A DNA stretch of 64,000 nt, taken from NCBI RefSeq assembly GCF_001984105.1, contig NZ_MTQM01000009.1, forward strand, positions 62,001 through 126,000, in the 5' to 3' direction. Shown piece after piece: positions 45,022-53,891 of the stretch. The notes beneath the pieces are model-generated. The model searched no databases, had not been told where the DNA came from, and saw nothing but the letters and a program-made list of their open reading frames with translations. Source of the DNA: Microbacterium sp. CSI-V. GTDB taxonomy: Bacteria > Actinomycetota > Actinomycetes > Actinomycetales > Microbacteriaceae. Every line of letters begins with the position of its first letter. Position 1 is the stretch's first letter. Both the position numbers and the translations under genes were made by a program.

Positions 45022-46025
45022 GCTGGTGGGTCGTCACCCTGATCACCGCGGCGCTCATCGTCGCCAGCGCGTTCTTCGTGATCGTCGAGTTCGCGCTGCT
45101 CGCCGCGCGTCGCCACCGGCTGGAGGAAGAGGCGGCGACGAGCGCCTCGGCTCGCGCCGCCCTGCGCGGAGTCAACGAGCTCACCGTGATGCTCGCGTTC
45201 GCACAGCTCGGCATCACCGCCTGCACGTTCCTGCTCGGCGCCATCACGAAGCCCGCGATCGACTACGCCCTGGCGCCGGTGTTCGAGCAGTGGGGTCTCC
45301 CCTACGTCCTCGCCGACATCATCGCGTTCATGCTGGCGCTGATCGTCGTCACGTTCCTCCACCTCGTCATCGGCGAGATGGCGCCGAAGTCGTGGGCGAT
45401 CGCGCACCCCGAGACCGCGGCGAAGGCGACCGGCATCCTCGCTCGTGCGATGACCTGGCCGCTGCGGCCGTTCCTGCTCTGGATCAACCGCATCGCCAAC
45501 CGCCTGGTACGCGCGTCCGGCGTCGAACCGGTCGACAAGGCGGCGGCGGGCGGCCAGGACGCCGACACGATCCGCGAACTCGTCGCGCACTCGCGGCGCG
45601 CGGGCACGCTGGACGAGCAGTACTCCGCACCGATCGCGCAGGCGATCGAGCTGGGCACGCTGACGGTCGGCGACATCGTCCGCACCGATCGCACGCCCAC
45701 GGCGGTGCCGGCCGACGCGACCGCGGCAGACGTGCAGGCCGCGGCTGCGGCATCCACCCACCTCCGTATCCTTGTGGGTTCCGGTGCGTCGGCCCGGGTC
45801 GCACACGTGCGCGACACACTCGCCGTGGCACCCTCGACTCCGGCTTCCGCCATCGCGCGCGAGCCGCTCGTGCTCGCGCCGGACGCCTCGGCGTACGACG
45901 CGCTCGCGCGCATGCGCCGCGGCCGCGTGCAGCTGGCGACGATCGTCGACGGTGAGCGGCTGCTCGGCGTCGTCACGCTCGACGACCTGCTGAAGCAGAT
46001 CCTGCCGGGGGTGGGCGCGGCCTGA
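45018..46025 (+). CDS. CNNM/CorC-type membrane protein, shorter paralogue
   Basis: A 335-residue paralogue of the preceding protein with the DUF21 membrane domain (VTLITAALIVASAFFVIVEF, ELTVMLAFAQLGITACTFLL) and a weaker CBS pair, but no C-terminal transporter-associated domain. The two probably form a heteromeric Mg2+-related membrane complex, an arrangement common in actinobacteria. Its ATG overlaps the upstream stop (ATGA), so expression should be coupled. An inverted repeat follows the stop. Confidence 0.88.
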   Translation: MSWWVVTLITAALIVASAFFVIVEFALLAARRHRLEEEAATSASARAALRGVNELTVMLAFAQLGITACTFLLGAITKPAIDYALAPVFEQWGLPYVLADIIAFMLALIVVTFLHLVIGEMAPKSWAIAHPETAAKATGILARAMTWPLRPFLLWINRIANRLVRASGVEPVDKAAAGGQDADTIRELVAHSRRAGTLDEQYSAPIAQAIELGTLTVGDIVRTDRTPTAVPADATAADVQAAAAASTHLRILVGSGASARVAHVRDTLAVAPSTPASAIAREPLVLAPDASAYDALARMRRGRVQLATIVDGERLLGVVTLDDLLKQILPGVGAA

Positions 46026-46073
46026 GCCCCGCGTCACCGCGACGGTTCGGACCGCGCGACGGGCGCGTCGCGG

Positions 46074-46141
46074 GTTCGGGGCGCCCTTCGTGCATCGGGG
46101 CGGACATCGCCTGCCCCGGTGCACGAATCGCGCCCCGGTTC
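46074..46141. repeat. Large imperfect inverted repeat
   Basis: Arms of about 28 bases (46074-46101 and 46113-46141) pair with only a few mismatches; the core CGTGCATCGGGGC faces GCCCCGGTGCACG. It separates two converging genes and could be a terminator or a dispersed repeat. Confidence 0.6.
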
Positions 46142-47006
46142 ATCGCGAGTACGCGTCCACGAGCAGCGGACCCCGGATGCCGCGGAACGCCTCGATCAGC
46201 CGGTCGAGCGCCGCGCGATTCCAGGTGGCGAGCTGCAGGTCGTGGGGTCCGAGCGGCTCGAGCTTGCCGGTGCGCACGCGCACGACCTCCCACCCGACGG
46301 CGCGCAGCGCGCGATCCTTCCGCCGGTCGGCCTGCTCGCGTCGACCGACGTGCTCGAGGCCGTGCCGCCCGATCGAGTCGTACTCGACCGCGATGCGGAG
46401 TTCGCTCAGCACGAGATCGGGCCAGATCTCCCGGTGCTGGAAGAACGGCCGGGTGACGCGGACGGCGTTGAGCCCTTCGGTGAGGGCGAGCCGCGCGAAC
46501 AGATCGGCGCGCAGGCGGTCCTCCACCGCGGATGCCGGACGCGGCGCGCACGACGAGACGAACGCTGCGCCGGGCGGCAGGTCGGGCGTCTTGTCGCACA
46601 GCGGCGGCGACTTCTTGGGCCTCCGGGGGCGCAGAACCCCTGTCGCGGACACCGGCGGCGCGTCGACGGACTCGCGCATCGGGAGCGCGGGGACGCGGGT
46701 CGGGGACGCCAGTTCGCTGCACTCCGGACACCAGGCGCTGCGGCGCCGCTCGCGACCGGGGCGGAGCCGTTGCTCCGTGGGCGTGGCGGCGAACCGGTGG
46801 CCGGAGTCGCACTGCCAGAGCAGCAGCACGTCGGCGGCGGGCGGGACCTGGCTCAGGGCGATCCCGCCGTTGAGGTCGGGGTGGTACTGCCGGATCAGCG
46901 CCGGGAAGGCCGCCCACGCTTCGCGGTACGCGCCGATCGCGTACGGGACGTCGACGCCCTTCGACCACTGCCGCCGGGCCCACCACGCTTCGACTCTCTC
47001 CGCCAC
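46140..47006 (-). CDS. Zinc-ribbon protein with nuclease-like C-terminal domain
   Basis: A 288-residue protein. A zinc-ribbon-like module with WQCDSGHRF (Cys66, His70) and WCPECSE (Cys93, Cys96) resembles the treble-clef modules of actinobacterial DUF4379-type proteins. The C-terminal half looks like a PD-(D/E)xK nuclease of the Vsr/DUF559 sort: Glu162 in VEDRLRADLF, Asp197 in IWPDLVL and Glu208/Asp210 in IAVEYDS, then KDRALRAVGWEVVRV. A DNA-repair or defence role is possible; no activity is known. GTG 47006 follows TACGGT by six bases, which fits a leaderless start. Confidence 0.65.
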   Translation of the reverse strand: MAERVEAWWARRQWSKGVDVPYAIGAYREAWAAFPALIRQYHPDLNGGIALSQVPPAADVLLLWQCDSGHRFAATPTEQRLRPGRERRRSAWCPECSELASPTRVPALPMRESVDAPPVSATGVLRPRRPKKSPPLCDKTPDLPPGAAFVSSCAPRPASAVEDRLRADLFARLALTEGLNAVRVTRPFFQHREIWPDLVLSELRIAVEYDSIGRHGLEHVGRREQADRRKDRALRAVGWEVVRVRTGKLEPLGPHDLQLATWNRAALDRLIEAFRGIRGPLLVDAYSR

Positions 47007-47040
47007 GGGAAGACCGTAAGGGAGGCCTCCGACACCGGCC

Positions 47041-47229
47041 TCAGCCGTCCCAGCGGTCGTCGTCGCCCGCCGACTCGTCGGAGCGCGACCAGGCGAGCCG
47101 GAAGCCGCAGTCGCGGCACTCGTCGGCATCCACGCCCTCGTCCAGGAGCGGGTGCATCGTGATGCCGCACGACGGGCAGATGGGCTGCGCGGCATCCTGG
47201 TCGTCGTCGTACGGGAAGAGGAAGGTCAT
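47041..47229 (-). CDS. Small zinc-ribbon protein, 62 residues
   Basis: A 62-residue acidic protein with two zinc-binding pairs, CPSC and CRDC, about 18 residues apart (PICPSCGITMHPL and DECRDCGFRLAW), and Asp-rich ends. It is short enough to be missed by gene finders, but the cysteine pattern is convincing. Function unknown; it sits between the zinc-ribbon nuclease-like gene and a tRNA gene. Confidence 0.72.
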   Translation of the reverse strand: MTFLFPYDDDQDAAQPICPSCGITMHPLLDEGVDADECRDCGFRLAWSRSDESAGDDDRWDG

Positions 47230-47334
47230 GGTCGGTCCGCTCGGGTCGGCGTCTCCGTCAGGTGCGGAAGACGACGGGGAGAACGCCCCGCGCTGTCGCG
47301 GTGTTCCCGCATCCGTCCGTGGGCGGGGCGTGAG

Positions 47335-47408
47335 TAGGGCGGGTGGGACTTGAACCCACGATCGTCGGGTTATGAGCCCGCTGCCTTGACCAGCTTGGCC
47401 ACCGCCCC
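47335..47408 (-). tRNA. tRNA with CAU anticodon (Met or Ile2)
   Basis: A 74-nt cloverleaf read on the minus strand: acceptor GGGGCGG/CCGCCCT, D-arm GGCCAAGCTGGTCAAGGC, anticodon loop CTCATAA (anticodon CAU) and T-arm GGGTTCAAGTCCC. It may be elongator tRNA-Met or the lysidine-modified tRNA-Ile; the sequence does not decide. It lacks initiator features. Confidence 0.92.
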
Positions 47409-47705
47409 GTGTGCGTCCGAGCCTACCGGCATCCGTGTGCCCCGCCGAAGCCGCCGGATCACGTGATCTGGCCGACCGTACGCGCTGTGGGGCGTCATGG
47501 CGGGTACGTTCGGCCACATCACGTGATCTGGCGCCCCGTACCCGGCGAAAGCTCACGATCGGGTCGAGCGCACACGTTCGGGCCGACCCGGTCGTGTGCG
47601 CTCGAGCGGGTCGTGTGCGCTCGACCGGGTCGTGTGCGCTCGAGCGGATCGTGTGCGCTCGAGCGGATCGTGTGCGCTCGAGCGGATCGACAGCGCCGCG
47701 CGCGG
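47409..47705. other. Repeat-rich intergenic region
   Basis: About 300 bp without a gene. It holds two copies of the palindrome ATCACGTGAT (47459-47468 and 47519-47528), exactly 60 bp apart and both followed by CTGG, and a 19-bp tandem array listed separately. No coding frame is convincing. Confidence 0.7.
47592..47686. repeat. Five tandem 19-bp repeats
   Basis: Five head-to-tail copies of TCGTGTGCGCTCGAGCGG(G/A) at 47592, 47611, 47630, 47649 and 47668, each 19 bp; only one copy differs internally (GACC for GAGC). The unit contains the palindrome CGCTCGAGCG, so single-strand folding is likely. Confidence 0.9.
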
Positions 47706-48668
47706 TCAGTGCACGCGGGGCTTCTTCGGCTTGCCGTCGGCGGTGATCTGCGGGTGGTGACGGGTCAGCTGGATGACGCCCCACGTGGCGATCGCGCCGG
47801 CGATGACGAAGCCGATCAGCGCCCAGGCGGGAGCCGTCGAGGCTTCGCCCAGCACCGAGAGTCCGATGAGCACGGCGACGATCGGATCGATGACGGTGAG
47901 CCCGGCGATCACGAGGTCGGGCGGTCCGACCGAGTAGGCGGTCTGCACGAAGTAGGCGCCGACGCCGACCGCGGCGAGCAGGGCGATGACGCACAGCAGC
48001 GTCAGCCATTCGAAGTTCCCGGCCTGGATGCGGCTGATGATGACCTTCGCGAGCGTCGCGACGAAGCCGTAGATGACGCCGGCGGCCATGATGTAGAACA
48101 GCGCCTGCGCGCGGCGCCGGACGAGGAACCAGAACACCCCGAACACGACGACCACGACGGCGAGGATGCCGAGGATGATCCACAGCTCGCGCGAGGTGAC
48201 CACGTGCTCGGTCGCGAAGAACGCGGCGATCGTGACGAAGATGAAGATGCCGCCGACGCAGGCCGCGATCGCGATGAGCGATTGGCGCGTCGGCTTGTGG
48301 TGGCTGACCCGGGCGTTCAGGACCGTCGTGATGACCAGGGCGATCGCGCCGAGCGGCTGCACGAGGATCAGCGGTGCGACCGACAGGGCCGCGAGCTGAC
48401 ACACGATCGCGAGGGCCAGCATCAGGGTGCCGGCGACCCAGGACGGGCGCGTCAGCAGCGACGTGACCTGCGATCGCGAGAGTCCGCCGGTCGTCTTGCC
48501 GGAGAGGCGTTCGACCTTCTGCACGCCGCGGTGCTGGTATTGCGCGCCGAACGACATGAAGACCGCGCCCAAAAGCGCCAGCGGGATACCGAGCAGGATG
48601 CGGGGATCGCGGAAGACTCCGACGAGCTGATCGATACCGTCGGTGAGGGAGACATCGAGCGGAATCAC
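47706..48668 (-). CDS. DMT-superfamily transporter-like membrane protein
   Basis: A 320-residue membrane protein with nine to ten predicted helices in an EamA/NIPA-like pattern (ILLGIPLALLGAVFMSFGAQ, APLILVQPLGAIALVITTVL, PIVAVLIGLSVLGE). Substrate cannot be named; relatives are annotated as multidrug DMT permeases or Mg2+-type NIPA transporters. The GTG at 48668 is taken because TATCGT stands six bases before it; an ATG at 48698 is possible but would nearly touch def on the other strand. The divergent def promoter shares this space. Confidence 0.75.
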   Translation of the reverse strand: MIPLDVSLTDGIDQLVGVFRDPRILLGIPLALLGAVFMSFGAQYQHRGVQKVERLSGKTTGGLSRSQVTSLLTRPSWVAGTLMLALAIVCQLAALSVAPLILVQPLGAIALVITTVLNARVSHHKPTRQSLIAIAACVGGIFIFVTIAAFFATEHVVTSRELWIILGILAVVVVVFGVFWFLVRRRAQALFYIMAAGVIYGFVATLAKVIISRIQAGNFEWLTLLCVIALLAAVGVGAYFVQTAYSVGPPDLVIAGLTVIDPIVAVLIGLSVLGEASTAPAWALIGFVIAGAIATWGVIQLTRHHPQITADGKPKKPRVH

Positions 48669-48709
48669 CCTCCGACGATAGCCGCCGCGTCGCCGCATAG
48701 GCTGGTGAC

Positions 48710-49276
48710 GTGGCCGTTCTCCCTATTCGCATCATGGGCGATCCCGTCCTGCACTCCCCCGCCTCCCGCGTCGACGAGATCACCGACGAGATCCGTACGT
48801 TGGTCGCCGACATGTTCGAGACGATGGATGCCGCTCCCGGCGTCGGTCTCGCCGCCCCCCAGGTGGGCGTGGGTCTCCGCATCTTCACGTACACGTACGA
48901 GGACGACGAGGGCCAGCCGTGGCGCGGGGTCGTCATCAACCCCGAGTTGTGGATCCGTCCGCTCGAGCCGGGCTACCCCGATCCGGATGAGGAGTCCGAG
49001 GGATGCCTGTCCTTCCCCGGTGAGCGGTTCCCGCTGCGCCGGTCGGAGTCGGCGTTGCTCACGGGGGTCGACCTCGAGGGTCAGCCGGTCCGCATCGAGG
49101 TGTCGGGCTGGCGCGCCCGCATCCTGCAGCACGAGTTCGATCACCTCGACGGCGTGCTGTACGTCGACCGGCTCGACGAGGAGGACAGTCGGGTCGTCGC
49201 GAAGATCGCCAAGAAGCGCAAGTGGGGGAAGCCCGGCGCGTCGTGGATGCCGGGGGTCGACGACATCGACGCCTGA
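48710..49276 (+). CDS. def: Peptide deformylase
   Basis: A 188-residue metallohydrolase that removes the formyl group from nascent peptides. The three family motifs are GVGLAAPQVG (near 44), EGCLSFPGE with metal ligand Cys99, and QHEFDHLDG with His141 and His145. The insert between motifs and the length are typical of actinobacterial type I enzymes. TAGGCT six bases before the GTG start fits a leaderless transcript. Confidence 0.96.
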   Translation: MAVLPIRIMGDPVLHSPASRVDEITDEIRTLVADMFETMDAAPGVGLAAPQVGVGLRIFTYTYEDDEGQPWRGVVINPELWIRPLEPGYPDPDEESEGCLSFPGERFPLRRSESALLTGVDLEGQPVRIEVSGWRARILQHEFDHLDGVLYVDRLDEEDSRVVAKIAKKRKWGKPGASWMPGVDDIDA

Positions 49277-49350
49277 GTCCGGGAAACACCCCGAGCGCAA
49301 CCCCTGTTCTCCGCTCCGGTGGCCCCGCTAGACAGTTCGCGGGGGTTGTC

Positions 49351-50403
49351 GTGGGTAAGCGTGTCGCGGGCTGGGTGTGGATCGTCGCGGGAGCCGTGGC
49401 GGTCGTGATATCCGCCGTTCTGCTGCCCCGCGGAGGCGTCGCGAGCCTCCTCGCGGCCCTGTGCCTGTCTGCGGGGGTCGCTGTGGCGGTGTTCGGTGTG
49501 ACGGTCCTCGTGCGCGCGGAAGGCGCAGCCCTCCGCGCGGCGGTGAGCCCGGACGACGCGCGTCGGCGCGCGCGGCGGTCGATGTGGGCGATCGTCGTCA
49601 TGGCGTTCCTGGTTCCGGTGCTCGCGGCCGTCAGCGTCCTGACGACGGTGCTGAGCGGGGCGGCACTCTCCCCCGCGAACGTCGTCTTCGTCATCGGCGG
49701 CGCGTTGGCTCTAGTCGGCGGGATCGTCGTGGCGATCGAACTCTCCCGCAGCCGACGCGGGGATCCGGACCCCGTGCAGCCCGGGATCGCCGCGCCGCCG
49801 GAGGGGGACGTCTGGGTGGTCGTCGCGAGGCGTGATATCGGGGCGATGCTCCTCTACGCCGCGTCGTTCGTGGGATTCGCCCTGCTGCTCGGGTTCACGT
49901 CGCTCCGGCTGATCGTGCTGCTCCTGGAGAACACGCCCGCCGCCTGGGTCGTCGTCGTCCTCCTCGTGGCAGCCCTGAGCGTCGCCGGCGGGTGGTGGTT
50001 GTGGCGTCGCTTCCCGGCCGTCAGCGTGAACCCGGGCCTCGGGCTCATCCGGGCCGGCGGCCGGGAGCTCGCCGCATCGGAGGTGTCGTCCGCACGTCTC
50101 ACCGTGGCATCCACCGTGCCGGGCGGTCCTCGAACACTCTTCCTGACGCTGGAAGGCCCCCGAGGGTTCCGCGCCCCGCTTCTGCTGCGGCGGGGCGGCC
50201 GTCTCGTGATGACCGAGGTCGAGCGCGGCGCGGCTCTGTCGATTACTCGTGCGGCATCCATCCGGCTTCCGCACGCGCCGGAGGATCCGAAGGGCAAGTT
50301 CTCCCGCTTCAGCCATCCGGGCTACGTGGATGCCATGCAGGCGGCATCCGTCGTGGAAAGGCCTCCGCGCGACGGCGAGGAGCTGCCCGTCTCGCTGGTG
50401 TGA
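49351..50403 (+). CDS. Membrane protein of unknown function
   Basis: A 350-residue protein with two pairs of membrane helices at the N-terminus (GWVWIVAGAVAVVISAVLLP, LLAALCLSAGVAVAVFGVTV, then VVMAFLVPVLAAVSV and VFVIGGALALVGGIVV), another pair around 170-215 (GAMLLYAASFVGFALLLGFT) and a cytoplasmic C-terminal domain (HPGYVDAMQAASV). No family is recognised. The GTG at 49351 is preceded by CTAGACA-like promoter sequence; codons further upstream in frame overlap def and look spurious. It converges on the next minus-strand gene. Confidence 0.65.
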   Translation: MGKRVAGWVWIVAGAVAVVISAVLLPRGGVASLLAALCLSAGVAVAVFGVTVLVRAEGAALRAAVSPDDARRRARRSMWAIVVMAFLVPVLAAVSVLTTVLSGAALSPANVVFVIGGALALVGGIVVAIELSRSRRGDPDPVQPGIAAPPEGDVWVVVARRDIGAMLLYAASFVGFALLLGFTSLRLIVLLLENTPAAWVVVVLLVAALSVAGGWWLWRRFPAVSVNPGLGLIRAGGRELAASEVSSARLTVASTVPGGPRTLFLTLEGPRGFRAPLLLRRGGRLVMTEVERGAALSITRAASIRLPHAPEDPKGKFSRFSHPGYVDAMQAASVVERPPRDGEELPVSLV

Positions 50404-50407
50404 CGCC

Positions 50408-52747
50408 TCAGTACAGGCCGCGCGTCTGCAGTTCCTGCTGGAGGATCGGCGCGAGGCGCTCGGCGAACGCCGGAGTCAGGTGCGTCTCGTCGTAGCGCAC
50501 CGGTGTGTCGCCCGCGAAGGCGGGGCAGACGTTCTGAACGCAGGTGAACGGCAGCGCGCTGATGGCGGTGTTGCCCGTCGCGGTCGCCTCCGCCTCGGTC
50601 GCCGTCTCCATCTGCGTCCACACGTCGTCGACCGCGGCCAGGCAGGAGGACGGGCCGGTCAGGGGCGAATAGCACCGGTTCAGGTCGGCACCGTGCGGCG
50701 GCGGCGAGAGGAACACCGTTCGCCCGGTCGGTGCCCACGTGCCGACTTCCGCGAAGGTCGAGTTCGCCAGTTGCGCGGGGTCGAGAGACGCACCTCCGAT
50801 CGCCGTCCCCAGAGTGAAGGCGTTCGAGACGATCACGAGGTCCGCCGGGTCCGCCGCGATCATTGCCCGCACCTGCGCCTTTCGTGTCTCGCACCCGGCG
50901 TTGACCGCGGGATCACGGCTCTCGATCATGACGTCGGTGAAGCGGCATCCGTACATCCCCACCGTGGTCGCGCGCCACGAGCCCCCGCTCTGCTCCGCGA
51001 GCTTCGCGATCGCCGGTGCGTAGGCCATGGCACTGGAGTCGCCCACGAGATACAGGTGATGGGATGCCGCGGGATCGCCGAACGTGCAGCGGCCGGGATC
51101 GGGCGCGACATCGGGGGTGAAGCAGTCGTGCGCGCGGTTGTCGGAGGACGACTCGCGGATGACCTCGTCGAGTCCGGGGTGGAGCTCGGGCCAGGTGGAC
51201 GCGCTCACCGCGGCGGCGAGCTCCGCCTGCAGGGTGGGGAGGGCCGCGGCGACCTCGGCCTGGTCGGCGGCGGGAGGGGCGGCCACCAGCGCGGGCAGCT
51301 GCTGGACGGGGGCGCCGTAGGCCACGAAGATCGCCAGGACCGTGGCGCCCGCGCCAATCGTGAGCACGGCCGCGGCGAGGCCAATCCGCGCCGAGTAGCG
51401 TTCGCGCCACGCGGCCCACGTGGGCGGGCGCAACGGGGCGACCGCCGGTTCCGATCCCCGTCGTGGTTCGGATTCGGGTACGACGGGTGGAACCGGGACG
51501 GTCGGCGGTTCCGGGTCGACCGGCGCCGGGGGCGCGGCATCCGGCTCGCCCATCCGCGGTCGTGCCCCGGGGTAGTACCGCTGGCCCGGCACCCACCCCG
51601 CGGGACGGGAGGCGAGCGTCGTCGGCCGCGCGACCGGCTCGGGAACGACCGGCTCCTCCCCCACGGCACGGCGGCGCTCGAGCCACGGCGACCGGTGGAT
51701 CGGCTGCTCGATACCGAGGTACGTCGCGATGGTGAGCACCGCGGTGATCAGCAGCACGATCGGCATCCAGGAAGGGCCCGGCGGGAGCAGGACTCCGGCG
51801 AACACGATCACGGGCAGATGCCACAGGTACAGCGAGTAGGACACGTCGCCCAGCGCCACGCTCAGCGGGTTGGTCAGCGGGAAGAGGTGGCGGTGGCGAG
51901 GGTCTCCCCCGATGCCGCCCGCGACGATGACGGCCGCGCCGGCCACCGGGAGCGCCGCCCACGGAGCGGGGAACGGAGACGCGGGTTCGATGACGAGGAA
52001 GGATGCCACGATCACCGCGAGACCGAGCCACGCGAATGCGCCGCGCAGCAGCGCGGGCATCCGCGCGAGTGGGGGCGCGAGGGCGGCGAGGATCGCGCCG
52101 ACCCCGAGCTCCCCCGCGCGCGCGAGGGTCGAGAAGTACGCGCCCGCGGGGTCGCTCGCCGTGAGTTGGACCGCGGCGCCGGCCGAGGCCGCGACGACGA
52201 GGACCGCGATCACGCCGACGACCGCGCGGGTCACCGCTCCCCGGCGTCGCGCCACCGGAAGGACGGCCACCGCGATGACCAGCAGGAGCGGCCACACGAG
52301 CGAGAACTGCTCCTCGATCGACAGCGACCAGAAGTGCTGTAGCGGCGAGACGTCGGTGGCGGAGAAGTAGTCGCGTCCCTCGAGCCCGAACCTCCAGTTC
52401 GAGACCAGGCCGAGCGCCGAGAGCGCGTCGCCCAGGGTCTGTTCGGCGCGAGTGCGGTGGAACACGACGTACCCGAGGCTCACGACGACCGTCAGCACGA
52501 GGAGCGCGGCGGGCAGCAGCCGGCGAAGACGGCGGCCGAAGAACCCCCGCAGATCGACCGAGCCGGACGCTTCGAAGTCACGCAGCAGGATGCCCGTGAC
52601 GAGAAAGCCCGAGATCACGAAGAACACGTCGACGCCGGCGAACCCGCCGGTCGGCCACCCGGTCAGGTGGCCGGCCACGACCCCCACTACCGCGAGAGCC
52701 CGAAGCCCCTGCAGGTCGCGACGCGGACGGCTCGCACTGCTGGGCAC
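50408..52747 (-). CDS. O-acyltransferase with C-terminal SGNH domain
   Basis: A 779-residue OafA-like protein, the third acyltransferase in the window and paralogous to the one at 24.5 kb. The membrane part has the catalytic block RRDLQGLRALAVVGVVAGHL and GVDVFFVISGFLVTGI, then about ten helices. A proline-rich linker (about 390-500) leads to an eleventh helix and an extracellular SGNH domain with LVGDSSAMAYAPA and YDETHLTPAF (Asp-x-x-His). Likely substrate: a cell-envelope polysaccharide. The GTG at 52747 gives the normal start; a longer in-frame extension has no conserved content. Confidence 0.9.
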   Translation of the reverse strand: MPSSASRPRRDLQGLRALAVVGVVAGHLTGWPTGGFAGVDVFFVISGFLVTGILLRDFEASGSVDLRGFFGRRLRRLLPAALLVLTVVVSLGYVVFHRTRAEQTLGDALSALGLVSNWRFGLEGRDYFSATDVSPLQHFWSLSIEEQFSLVWPLLLVIAVAVLPVARRRGAVTRAVVGVIAVLVVAASAGAAVQLTASDPAGAYFSTLARAGELGVGAILAALAPPLARMPALLRGAFAWLGLAVIVASFLVIEPASPFPAPWAALPVAGAAVIVAGGIGGDPRHRHLFPLTNPLSVALGDVSYSLYLWHLPVIVFAGVLLPPGPSWMPIVLLITAVLTIATYLGIEQPIHRSPWLERRRAVGEEPVVPEPVARPTTLASRPAGWVPGQRYYPGARPRMGEPDAAPPAPVDPEPPTVPVPPVVPESEPRRGSEPAVAPLRPPTWAAWRERYSARIGLAAAVLTIGAGATVLAIFVAYGAPVQQLPALVAAPPAADQAEVAAALPTLQAELAAAVSASTWPELHPGLDEVIRESSSDNRAHDCFTPDVAPDPGRCTFGDPAASHHLYLVGDSSAMAYAPAIAKLAEQSGGSWRATTVGMYGCRFTDVMIESRDPAVNAGCETRKAQVRAMIAADPADLVIVSNAFTLGTAIGGASLDPAQLANSTFAEVGTWAPTGRTVFLSPPPHGADLNRCYSPLTGPSSCLAAVDDVWTQMETATEAEATATGNTAISALPFTCVQNVCPAFAGDTPVRYDETHLTPAFAERLAPILQQELQTRGLY

Positions 52748-52826
52748 GGTGTGGCATCCTTCCGGGCCGCCGGGCGCAGCCGGAGAGAGCTTACTGGAAC
52801 CGCTCCCACGACGCGGATCCGGGGCG

Positions 52827-53759
52827 TCACCCCATCGCGAAGCTGTGCAGTCCGAGATCCTCGCCGAGCGTCTCCGCGATGAGCCGCCCGCGGACGCTCG
52901 TCCCCTGCGCATCCAGCGGCGGACTCACCACGGCGGCCCCGAGCCGCCCCGGAACGGACAGGACGATCGCGCCCGACACGCTCGACTTCGCCGGGATGCC
53001 GACCGCCCGCATCCAGCGGCCGGAGCCGTCGTAGACCCCGCAGGTCGCCATGACCGAGACCACGTCGCGGGCCACGCGCGCCGGTACCACCCGCTCGCCC
53101 GAGCGGGGGTTCACGCCCCCGAGCGCGAGCGTCGCGCCCATGAGCGCGAGGGTCTCGGCATCCACCATGGTCGCGCACGCCCGGGCGTACACCGCGACGG
53201 CGTCGTCCGCGCTCACGCGCATCGTGCCCTCCGCGCGCATGAGGTGGGCGAGGGCGTGGTTGCGGTCGCCGAGCAGGTGCTCGTTGTGGGCGATGGCTTC
53301 GTCGACCTCCAGCGCGCGCCCGGCGAAGGCGGCCAGGCCGCGCGAGATGCGCTCCATCCGGCCTTCGACGCCGTCGCCGTCGACGAGCGACGCGGTGAGC
53401 AGCGCGCCGGCGTTGACCATCGGGTTCGGCGGGCGACCGGTCCCGCTCTCGAGCTTGAGGGCGTCGAACGCCTCGCCCGTCGGTTCGATGCCGACGCGGT
53501 CGAGGGCCTCGCCATCGGTGTCGAGCAGGGCGAGGGCGAAGAGGAACGGCTTCACCGCGGACTGCAGACTGAAGGCCGCATCCGCCTGGGCGCTCGATCT
53601 CACCCCGCCGTCGGGAAGCGCGAGAGCGATCGCGCAGAGGTCGGGATCGGCATCCGCCAGTTGAGGGATGCTGTCGTCGACGCGGCCGCCCCGGTCGGGC
53701 AGAACGCGGGCGCGGAGGCCCTCGAGATCGTACGAACGCGGATCGGAGGGGGATGCCAT
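52827..53759 (-). CDS. glsA: Glutaminase
   Basis: A 310-residue serine-dependent glutaminase of the beta-lactamase-like fold that releases ammonia from glutamine. The catalytic S-x-x-K motif is Ser67-Ala-Val-Lys70 in SLQSAVKPF; the conserved PPNPMVNAGAL, EGTMRVSADDAV and GGVNPRSGE-like NPRSGER blocks follow. The ATG is preceded by CAGGCT with six bases between. It links to the nitrogen block earlier in the window by function only. Confidence 0.93.
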   Translation of the reverse strand: MASPSDPRSYDLEGLRARVLPDRGGRVDDSIPQLADADPDLCAIALALPDGGVRSSAQADAAFSLQSAVKPFLFALALLDTDGEALDRVGIEPTGEAFDALKLESGTGRPPNPMVNAGALLTASLVDGDGVEGRMERISRGLAAFAGRALEVDEAIAHNEHLLGDRNHALAHLMRAEGTMRVSADDAVAVYARACATMVDAETLALMGATLALGGVNPRSGERVVPARVARDVVSVMATCGVYDGSGRWMRAVGIPAKSSVSGAIVLSVPGRLGAAVVSPPLDAQGTSVRGRLIAETLGEDLGLHSFAMG

Positions 53760-53819
53760 GCCCCCAGCCTGTCAGGCGGAGGCGCGGTCCGGGTCGCCCG
53801 GTGCTGAGCCGCGACCCGG

Positions 53820-53855
53820 GCAAAAGGTAAGGCCCGGGGTGGAAGCCCGGGCCTA
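53820..53855 (-). terminator. Terminator downstream of tRNA-Asn
   Basis: On the minus strand a 9-bp stem AGGCCCGGG/CCCGGGCCT is followed by TTACCTTTTG, about 40 bases after the tRNA-Asn gene. Confidence 0.75.
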
Positions 53856-53891
53856 GGTGAGAGGCGCGTTTAGATGGACGCGGATCTCTCG

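Noticed and set aside
47592..47686. Tandem repeats considered as a CRISPR array
   Set aside because: The 19-bp units are directly joined with no spacers, and no cas gene is near.
52452..53807. 451-codon plus-strand frame opposite glsA and the acyltransferase
   Set aside because: Antisense to glsA with its S-x-x-K motif; composition typical of shadow frames.
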